6,815 bases of DNA. Source: Methanosarcina sp. UBA5. Lineage in GTDB: Archaea > Halobacteriota > Methanosarcinia > Methanosarcinales > Methanosarcinaceae. The stretch spans positions 1-6,815 of the forward strand of contig NZ_DAVG01000002.1 of the NCBI RefSeq assembly GCF_002505485.1, in the 5' to 3' direction. The notes below the pieces were generated by a model. It saw only the letters and a list, made by a program, of their open reading frames with translations. It ran no database searches and had not been told where the DNA came from. The translations under genes were made by a program, and so were the position numbers. Positions 1-4,669 of the stretch are shown one piece after another. Within the stretch, counting starts at the first letter, position 1. Each line of letters opens with the position of its first letter.

Positions 1-87
1 CATGTCTTTACCCCACTATAAAATTGTTATTTTAATATAAATTAAGTCTACTCACTATATATATTTATCTCAACTGACATTTTATAA

Positions 88-252
88 TATAAAGCAAAAA
101 ATCCAGAGCGAATTAAAGGCGCACTTGACCAGTGCGATGTCAAATATGCAAAAGAATTTACTCAAAAAATGAGTTATATCAAAAATATATGTAAAATAAT
201 TTTGGTTATAAAAACTATATTTTTAACATTTTTCAAAGCAATGAGTGAATAA
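88..252 (+). pseudogene. Possible protein-coding remnant without a start
   Basis: An open frame runs from just after the stop at 85-87 to the TAA at 250-252. There is no ATG, GTG or TTG near its beginning; the first ATG is at 169. The first half (about 91-180) reads as plausible soluble, charged protein, including NPERIKGALDQCDV and YAKEFTQKM. The second half is AT-rich and hydrophobic (IILVIKTIFLTFF), more like drift in AT-rich DNA. It may be the tail of a gene that lost its start, or chance. I do not recognise a family. Confidence 0.22.
206..224 (+). promoter_or_regulatory. Candidate TATA box for the 314-583 gene
   Basis: An A/T-only stretch with ACTATATTTTT at 214-224 is the best archaeal TATA-like element upstream of the TTG-start gene. 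It would place transcription start near 245-250 and give a leader of about 65 bases. The surroundings are equally AT-rich, so this is weak. Confidence 0.22.
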
Positions 253-313
253 CGGGGATTGAATCCTTCCCATTGCATAAGCATTTCATCTCAAAAGCAA
301 AGGAGGGCAAAAT

Positions 314-583
314 TTGGAAAAACAAACAATTAGACATGCAATTAGAAAATTCAGTAGTATAATTGAGATAAATAAGGAAGACCAAGCTTATTCAGATTTT
401 CAAGAAGGATTTAATAAAGGCTTAGACATAGCAAAATATACTTTTGAGGATCACGTAGATAACTTTGATTTATTCCATTTGGAAAGTAATAGAAACATGA
501 AACTACAGATTCTACAGGATAAATATAACTTACTTATAGACACACTTGAGATAAAAAACCAAATTGTTCAGAGGAATGTTTGA
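314..583 (+). CDS. Small hypothetical protein, 89 aa, TTG start
   Basis: The start is TTG at 314-316. It is preceded by a textbook Shine-Dalgarno AGGAGGG at 301-307, six bases from the start codon, which decides this start. The product is a soluble, charged protein with no signal peptide or membrane segment. It looks mainly helical: the middle (FQEGFNKGLDIAKYTFEDHV) and the C-terminal part (LQILQDKYNLLIDTLEIKNQ) have amphipathic spacing. I do not recognise the family or any catalytic motif. A second short frame overlaps its stop codon in a different phase, so the gene may be the first of a tiny pair or may have lost its original C-terminus to a frameshift. The strong ribosome-binding site and non-random composition favour a real gene; function is unknown. 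Confidence 0.6.
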   Translation: MEKQTIRHAIRKFSSIIEINKEDQAYSDFQEGFNKGLDIAKYTFEDHVDNFDLFHLESNRNMKLQILQDKYNLLIDTLEIKNQIVQRNV

Positions 584-663
584 AGGGGATACATGCAGGA
601 CTTGAGAAATCTAAGATATTGTTTGGAGAGCTTATAAGAGAATGTGATAATCTTACTGCTTAA
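580..663 (+). CDS. Possible 27-aa frame overlapping the preceding stop
   Basis: TTG at 580-582 overlaps the TGA stop of the upstream gene (TTGA), an arrangement typical of translational coupling. AGAGG at 570-574 lies five bases before it. The product is hydrophilic (includes KGIHAGLEKSKILFGELIRE) and ends at TAA 661-663. The same phase is open upstream back to a stop at 547-549. It could therefore equally be the displaced C-terminus of the 314-583 gene after a one-base indel. Length alone gives little support. Confidence 0.3.
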   Translation: MKGIHAGLEKSKILFGELIRECDNLTA

Positions 664-768
664 TTAGATCAAACTTTGAATTTAATTTGAGATTTTTAAC
701 CTAAAAGAATTATCTGTATAAATAATATTTTTATATACAAATATTAATATATTCCATATGTAATAATT

Positions 769-855
769 CTATTGCGTAGAAAGTTGTACTGGGTGCTTCA
801 AATGACAGAAAACTCCTACTTTCTGCCACACTTCAAGCCCTATGTTTACTTCCAT
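769..855 (-). pseudogene. Short minus-strand protein-like frame (28 codons)
   Basis: From ATG (855-853) the minus strand reads a compact protein-like sequence containing MEVNIGLEVWQKVGVF and HLKHPVQLSTQ, then TAG at 771-769. The frame is open a further ten codons upstream to a TGA. Trp, His and Pro content and higher GC than the flanks suggest a fragment of a once longer coding sequence, possibly from a mobile element. I cannot name the family. It sits just beyond the inverted repeat at 871-946. Confidence 0.25.
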
Positions 856-870
856 GTAGACCCTCCATAC

Positions 871-946
871 AGAGTCGCTGAGTTCTCATTAAGTCAATAT
901 TAATAACAATTAACTGCACTTGAAATGCAGTTAGTTCAGCGACTCT
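871..946. repeat. Nested inverted repeat, 11-bp outer arms plus inner hairpin
   Basis: Outer arms AGAGTCGCTGA (871-881) and TCAGCGACTCT (936-946) are perfect 11-bp inverted copies, 54 bases apart. Between them, TAACTGCA (911-918) and TGCAGTTA (926-933) form a second perfect 8-bp hairpin with a 7-base loop, extendable by three pairs including one G-U. The arms are GC-rich in an AT-rich setting. It could be a structured RNA, a minus-strand terminator, or the remains of a small palindromic or insertion element. The stop of the minus-strand frame at 1140-931 falls in the inner right arm. Confidence 0.6.
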
Positions 947-1140
947 ACTTTTCTTCTTTGCCATTTTATATTTGTCTGCTCAAAGAGACACGCAGCCTTA
1001 TTATTTTTTTTAAAGTTATTTTCATCTTCTATCCAATCAAATATCTCGGTATTGTTCAGGATTTTAAGCTCTCAGGAATATTTACTCTGATAGACAAGGC
1101 ATGCACTAATGATAACCAGCACAGTAAACTCTGATGTCAT
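931..1140 (-). pseudogene. Minus-strand 70-codon frame with internal TGA
   Basis: From ATG (1140-1138) the minus strand is open to TAA (933-931) except for one TGA at codon 23 (1074-1072). The N-terminal part is hydrophobic (TVLVIISACLVY). The part after the stop is charged and protein-like, with EIFDWIEDENNF and EQTNIKWQRRKVESLN. The internal stop is TGA, so pyrrolysine decoding, which uses TAG, does not rescue it. It begins six bases after the stop of the next minus-strand frame (1284-1147). The two may be pieces of one decayed gene. Family not recognised. Confidence 0.3.
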
Positions 1141-1146
1141 ATTATT

Positions 1147-1284
1147 TCATATCTTTCCAGCAGAAACAAACGAGAACAAATCTTTTCGAGTGAAATAATC
1201 AGGACAAGAGCATACACATTTAAATTCTAAACTTTCAAAAGGGGGAGTAGTTACCAGTAACAGGCATGATACAGATATGTTCAT
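1147..1284 (-). CDS. Possible small minus-strand protein, 45 aa
   Basis: ATG at 1284-1282 is followed by 45 codons ending at TGA 1149-1147. The product starts with a short hydrophobic stretch (SVSCLLLVTT), then a Cys-containing segment (FKCVCSCPDYFTRKD) and ends FSFVSAGKI. Upstream is a purine-rich run with GGTAAGG, a poor ribosome-binding site. The composition is not that of random AT-rich DNA, but the length is small and the neighbouring minus-strand frame is broken. It may be the N-terminal part of a decayed gene rather than a working small protein. Confidence 0.27.
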   Translation of the reverse strand: MNISVSCLLLVTTPPFESLEFKCVCSCPDYFTRKDLFSFVSAGKI

Positions 1285-1541
1285 ATCAATTACCTTACCT
1301 TTCTTTTTATGTTGAATACATAATATGTCTTATAGGAATATGTTTCTTAAGCTTTCAGGATAAAATAATCCTCGTTTTACATGAATTATTTCTTTTGCAG
1401 TCTCAGTAAACTTGCATAACTTAAAAAACTGTAATACTTTCTACCTCATTTATCCTCACAGCATTACCTACAAACCTGTATAATCTGAAAAACCATATTA
1501 ATTGCTACTCCATCATCCTCTCTATAATATGCAGTAACTAA

Positions 1542-1667
1542 AGCGATAATGCGAGCAAGATTGCAGGTAAAGCAACTGTAGAAGAACCAAAGTCGCCTAG
1601 ATTTGGGATAATCATTGAAGTTGTCCACCTACGATCTGTATTCTTGTATAGAATTAAAGAAAGATAA
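1542..1667 (+). pseudogene. Remnant resembling a surface-protein C-terminal anchor
   Basis: After a stop at 1539-1541 the plus strand is open to TAA 1665-1667 with no start codon. It reads SKIAGKATVEEPKSPRF, then a mostly hydrophobic stretch (GIIIEVV, then SVFLY) and a basic end (RIKER). This order, acidic/Pro linker then a PGF-like box then a hydrophobic helix then a basic tail, is that of archaeal C-terminal sorting or anchor segments such as PGF-CTERM. Here PGF would have become PRF, and Glu, His and Arg interrupt the helix. I infer the degraded tail of a former surface-protein gene; the rest is not recognisable upstream. Confidence 0.38.
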
Positions 1668-1710
1668 AAGTAATACGAATCATGGTCAGGTAATTGGAAG
1701 AATTAATCAA

Positions 1711-1780
1711 GTCAGGCAGCCCGGTATATTCACCTTATTTCCAGATTGAAAAGATCTTTTCTATTTTCTTCCGATACCTG
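1711..1780 (+). promoter_or_regulatory. Upstream block shared with the second large gene (copy 1)
   Basis: The block begins near GTCAGGCAG, contains GGTATATTCACCTT at 1723-1736 and ends at GATACCT (1773-1779). It aligns with 4461-4530: GGTATATTTACCTT at 4471, and GATACCT 54 bases further on, against 50 here. It lies about 235 bases before the ATG at 1960. Its role is unknown; a distal control element or part of a long leader are both possible. Confidence 0.45.
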
Positions 1781-1904
1781 TCAAAGAATGACCTAAATAG
1801 GAATGGTTAGGAACCAGTTTTCTACTAACTTTATCTATGAATACCTTATTTTCTTCATTTCAAGCATTAAATATTGACAGAAAACGATAAATAATGTTCA
1901 AATT

Positions 1905-1916
1905 TTCTATATATTA
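1905..1916 (+). promoter_or_regulatory. Candidate TATA box for the 1960 gene
   Basis: TTCTATATATTA is the clearest archaeal TATA-like sequence before the gene. It predicts transcription start around 1935-1940 and a leader of roughly 20-25 bases. No separate BRE is obvious. Confidence 0.4.
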
Positions 1917-1948
1917 GGGTATTTTATTAAATTAAATTAGTTCATTTT

Positions 1949-1954
1949 GGGGAG
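1949..1954 (+). promoter_or_regulatory. Ribosome-binding site for the 1960 gene
   Basis: GGGGAG lies five bases before the ATG. The wider leader (TTCATTTTGGGGAG) matches the leader of the 4670 gene (TTCATTTGGGGGAA), which supports both start choices. Confidence 0.65.
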
Positions 1955-1959
1955 AACAA

Positions 1960-4203
1960 ATGGGGAATATAAAGAAATCATATTCAATAACTTTAACAGC
2001 GTTACTTTTCTTTTTCTTAATCTTAATATCATCTACGGCATCTGCTCTACAAGAAACTCGGCTCACACAAAATCGTTCACTGGCATCCACTCCTGCTATT
2101 TATGGTGATAATGTTGTATGGTCTGATGACGTTAACGATTCAGGAATAATCCACCTTTACAATTTAACAACATCAGAAGATATTCAACTTAATTCATCTT
2201 CAGCAAGCTGGCCTGCCATTTACGGGAACAAAGTTGTGTGGGTAGAGTGTGTTGGATACGATGGTAATTATTACGATTGCAAGCTTGTGGTTTATGACAT
2301 TCCAACAGCTAAAAGACTCCAAATTACTGAAAATATATGTGATGGAAGTACTCCTGCTATTTACAAAGATAAGATTGTATGGCATTGTTCTCAAAATGGA
2401 ATTTCAAATATCTACATGTATAATCTTTCCACATTTACTAAATGTCAGATCACAACCAGTAAACAGGCTTTCGATCCAGCCATTTATGCTGATAGAATCG
2501 TGTGGACAGATTCTCGCAATAAAATCTCTAATATTTATATGTACAACTTATCGACTTCAAAAGAAGCTCAGATTACCGACAGTAAACTTCCTCAGTTAGA
2601 GTCCGCTATATATGGTGACAATATTGTATGGGAGGGTGACCGTGGTGGACGGAGTTACATTCTATATCCAGATATTTACATGTATAATATCTCAACTTCC
2701 AAGACAACTCAAATTACAAGCAGTGAATCGGCATTTCTACCTAAAATATATAAAGACAACATAATATGGATGGATGGCCGCAATAAGAATAGTGGCCGTG
2801 ATATTTACATGTATAATATTTCCATGCAAGAAGAAGCTCAGATAATCATGAATGGATCAACTCAAAATTGGCCTACTATTTACGAAGATAGGCTTGTATG
2901 GCAGGATTGGCGCAATGGAAATGGGTATTCTGATATCTACACCTGCATTGTCCCAACAATAGTAAAATCTCCTATTGCAAACTTTTCTGTAAAGCCAGAC
3001 GTAGGATTTGCTCCACTCCCTGTACAGTTTACAGATTATTCAAGAAATTCAGTATCAAGATCTTGGGACTTTAATAATGATGGAATACCTGAATCCACAG
3101 AAAAAAACCCTGTTTATGTTTACACCGATCCTGGAAACTATACCGTTAATCTAACAGTGGGCGATGTAAATACTACTGACTCAAAGTTATCTACAATTTT
3201 AGTATTTCCTAAGGATCTCGTAGATGATCAACTCATACTAACAGAAGCCCAAATTAGTACAAGTGGAGAAGCAATCTATGGTCCTTCTCCTAAAATTTAC
3301 GGGGATAGGATAGTATGGGTGGATTTTCGCAACCATTTTGACAATCAACAAACCCGTGACATCTATATGTATAATCTTTCGACCAAAAAAGAGACTCGAA
3401 TAACCACTCCTTCTAGCAGATTCTCATATGGACTTGATATTTACGGAGACAGAATAGTATGGGTAGATGGGCGCAATGGAAGGCATATATGCATGTACGA
3501 TATCTCTACCTCCAAGGAGACCCAGATATCCTTTGACGGATTAGCGTATAGTCCTTCTGTTTACGGTGATAGAATAATATGGGTAGATGATCGGGATGGA
3601 AGATATCATATATACATGTATAATGTATCCAATTGCATAGAAACCCGGATTACTACCAATGAATCAGTTCCGAGAGGTATTGATATCTACGGAGACAGGA
3701 TAATATGGGCAGATTCTCGCAATGGAAGTGATGATATCTATATGTATAATCTCTCTACTTCTAAAGAGACTCAAATTACTATCAATGCATCAGTATATAA
3801 TCCTAAAATCTACGGCGACAGGATAATTTGGCAAGACTATCGCGATGAAATACGTCATATTCACGTATACAATATTTCTAATTCTAAAGAAATCCAGATA
3901 GATTCCACTATTGTAGGATCAACTTCCGAACCTGATATCTACGGGGATCGATTAGTGTATACGGATAGCCGTAATGGAAATTATGATATTTTCATGTATA
4001 ATCTTTCCACTCAGAAAGAAATTCAGATTACTACCAATAAATCAAATCAAGATGATCCTGCAATATACGGGAACAGAATATTATGGCGGAATCATGGCAA
4101 ATATGGTATTTTTGATATTTACATGTGTACTATTTCATTAAAGGAATCAAAAAAATCCGCAACAAATTTCAGTGCAAATGTTACAAGTGATCTTGTTCCC
4201 TGA
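1960..4203 (+). CDS. Secreted surface protein: two TolB-like propellers flanking a PKD domain
   Basis: This 747-residue protein is predicted to be exported and displayed on the cell envelope. Residues 1-29 are a signal peptide: basic N-end, hydrophobic core LLFFFLILI, and A-S-A before the mature end. Residues about 40-335 hold seven repeats with the core IYGDxIVW at about 43-residue spacing. Residues about 336-417 are a PKD domain (PLPVQFTD, SWDFNNDG at about 368-375, NPVYVYTDPGNYTVNLTV). Residues about 430-727 hold seven more repeats (IYGDRIVWVDxRNG, DIYMYNLSTSKETQIT). Each set of seven fits one closed TolB/WD40-like propeller; such folds bind ligands or partners, and no catalytic motif is visible. 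Residues 732-747 (NFSANVTSDLVP) start another PKD domain, cut off by a frameshift at the stop. The ATG is set by the signal peptide, the GGGGAG site and an in-frame stop at 1933. No C-terminal anchor remains, so the product may be released or held non-covalently. Confidence 0.9.
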   Translation: MGNIKKSYSITLTALLFFFLILISSTASALQETRLTQNRSLASTPAIYGDNVVWSDDVNDSGIIHLYNLTTSEDIQLNSSSASWPAIYGNKVVWVECVGYDGNYYDCKLVVYDIPTAKRLQITENICDGSTPAIYKDKIVWHCSQNGISNIYMYNLSTFTKCQITTSKQAFDPAIYADRIVWTDSRNKISNIYMYNLSTSKEAQITDSKLPQLESAIYGDNIVWEGDRGGRSYILYPDIYMYNISTSKTTQITSSESAFLPKIYKDNIIWMDGRNKNSGRDIYMYNISMQEEAQIIMNGSTQNWPTIYEDRLVWQDWRNGNGYSDIYTCIVPTIVKSPIANFSVKPDVGFAPLPVQFTDYSRNSVSRSWDFNNDGIPESTEKNPVYVYTDPGNYTVNLTVGDVNTTDSKLSTILVFPKDLVDDQLILTEAQISTSGEAIYGPSPKIYGDRIVWVDFRNHFDNQQTRDIYMYNLSTKKETRITTPSSRFSYGLDIYGDRIVWVDGRNGRHICMYDISTSKETQISFDGLAYSPSVYGDRIIWVDDRDGRYHIYMYNVSNCIETRITTNESVPRGIDIYGDRIIWADSRNGSDDIYMYNLSTSKETQITINASVYNPKIYGDRIIWQDYRDEIRHIHVYNISNSKEIQIDSTIVGSTSEPDIYGDRLVYTDSRNGNYDIFMYNLSTQKEIQITTNKSNQDDPAIYGNRILWRNHGKYGIFDIYMCTISLKESKKSATNFSANVTSDLVP
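2077..2964 (+). repeat. Seven propeller repeats, first set
   Basis: Seven coding repeats of about 130 bases, marked by IYGD/IYKD/IYAD/IYED followed by (V/I/L)(V/I)W, with the Tyr of the first at residue 48 and of the last at 308. Sequences are divergent (NVVWSDD, KVVWVEC, KIVWHCS, RIVWTDS). The number equals one seven-bladed propeller. Confidence 0.8.
3247..4140 (+). repeat. Seven propeller repeats, second set
   Basis: Seven coding repeats of about 128 bases, Tyr of the core motif from residue 447 to 703. They are more alike than the first set: five of seven read IYGDR or VYGDR followed by IVW or IIW, and most continue D-x-R-(N/D). This suggests later duplication or gene conversion within this half. 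Confidence 0.8.
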
Positions 4204-4444
4204 AAGTGCAATTTACATTTCTGTTGGAAAATGCAACAGACTGGATCTGGGATTTTGGAAATAAAACATACTCAACGGTCCAAGCCTGTACATACAAAAC
4301 AAGCAAGAAAAATATACTGTCAAACTGTCAACTGATAGTAAAGAATGCAAACGGAGTAATACAGAAAAAAGGTCTAATATATTAATTCCAAAGGAAAACG
4401 AATACATTAAATTAAAAAAGGGAACTATTAAGGTTAAAACATAA
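4159..4444 (+). pseudogene. Decayed second PKD domain of the 1960 gene
   Basis: The start of a PKD domain (NFSANVTSDLVP) is in frame with the large gene up to its stop at 4201. One frame over, from 4200, the domain continues (LKVQFTFLLENATDW, then IWDFGNKTYSTVQ). Later pieces alternate between frames: TYKT near 4290-4301, YTVKLS from 4313 in another frame, VKNANG at 4338-4355, then SNTEKRSN from 4355 back in the frame that ends at TAA 4442-4444. A PKD domain normally runs WDFGD...YTY...G.YTV.L.V.NA.G, so the order is preserved and only the phase is broken. At least three indels are needed, which argues for decay over a single sequencing error. Confidence 0.8.
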
Positions 4445-4460
4445 TTTCTTGTTGATCATA

Positions 4461-4530
4461 CCTGGCAGGCGGTATATTTACCTTGCTTTGCCAAATTTTA
4501 AATATTTATTTTATTTGCCCTCAAGATACC
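4461..4530 (+). promoter_or_regulatory. Upstream block shared with the first large gene (copy 2)
   Basis: This block contains GGCAGGC, then GGTATATTTACCTT (4471-4484), a T-rich stretch and GATACCTA (4525-4532), in the same order and nearly the same spacing as 1711-1780. GGTA/TACC (4471-4474, 4479-4482) and GGCA/TGCC (4464-4467, 4489-4492) could pair into a small imperfect hairpin. It lies about 200 bases before the next ATG. Confidence 0.45.
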
Positions 4531-4578
4531 TATTTTTAACTATGAGAGCACTGGAAAAGTAAACTTTCCTTTCTTTTT

Positions 4579-4590
4579 TCTCTATATTCC
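4579..4590 (+). promoter_or_regulatory. Candidate TATA box for the 4670 gene
   Basis: TCTCTATATT, following a pyrimidine-rich tract (4567-4580), is the best TATA-like element. It would give a leader of about 55 bases. The T-rich tract could also end transcription from upstream. Other AT stretches nearer the gene (about 4617-4650) are alternatives. Confidence 0.3.
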
Positions 4591-4660
4591 ATTCTCTTAA
4601 TACAAATAGGGGACAATGATATTATTAAGCCTTATTTGTTAAATATTAAATTATTCATTT

Positions 4661-4666
4661 GGGGGA
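4661..4666 (+). promoter_or_regulatory. Ribosome-binding site for the 4670 gene
   Basis: GGGGGA, three bases from the ATG. The match to the anti-Shine-Dalgarno is only moderate, but the same G-rich leader precedes the 1960 gene, and an in-frame TAA at 4640-4642 limits any upstream start. Confidence 0.55.
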
Positions 4667-4669
4667 ATA

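Larger units (their letters stand above)
664..1959. other. Long region without an intact gene
   Basis: Nearly 1.3 kb without a convincing intact gene. It holds short minus-strand frames that look like protein debris (769-1284), a nested inverted repeat (871-946), a plus-strand remnant resembling a surface-protein C-terminal anchor (1542-1667), and an upstream block shared with the second large gene (1711-1780). A 69-codon plus-strand frame at 925-1134 lies opposite the minus-strand frame and lacks a ribosome-binding site. I see nothing I can support in 664-768, 1285-1541 or 1781-1900 beyond AT-rich sequence. Confidence 0.6.

Noticed and set aside
251..266. GGGGATTGAATCC resembling the end of a CRISPR repeat
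   Set aside because: Only one short copy and no spacer-repeat pattern around it.
769..771. Pyrrolysine read-through of the TAG ending the 28-codon minus-strand frame
   Set aside because: The frame beyond is short and AT-rich without protein character; the neighbouring frame is broken by TGA, so decay explains both.
925..1134. Plus-strand 69-codon frame starting ATG 925
   Set aside because: No ribosome-binding site, Phe/Ile-rich composition expected from AT-rich DNA, and it lies opposite a more protein-like minus-strand frame; its start lies inside the inverted repeat.
2077..4140. Regular repeats suggesting a CRISPR or satellite array
   Set aside because: The period is about 130 bases, in frame, and the repeats encode propeller blades; there are no short identical repeats with unique spacers.
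4198..4203. Stop at 4201 as a simple sequencing error
   Set aside because: One corrected base does not restore the PKD domain; further frame changes follow near 4285-4313 and 4338-4355.
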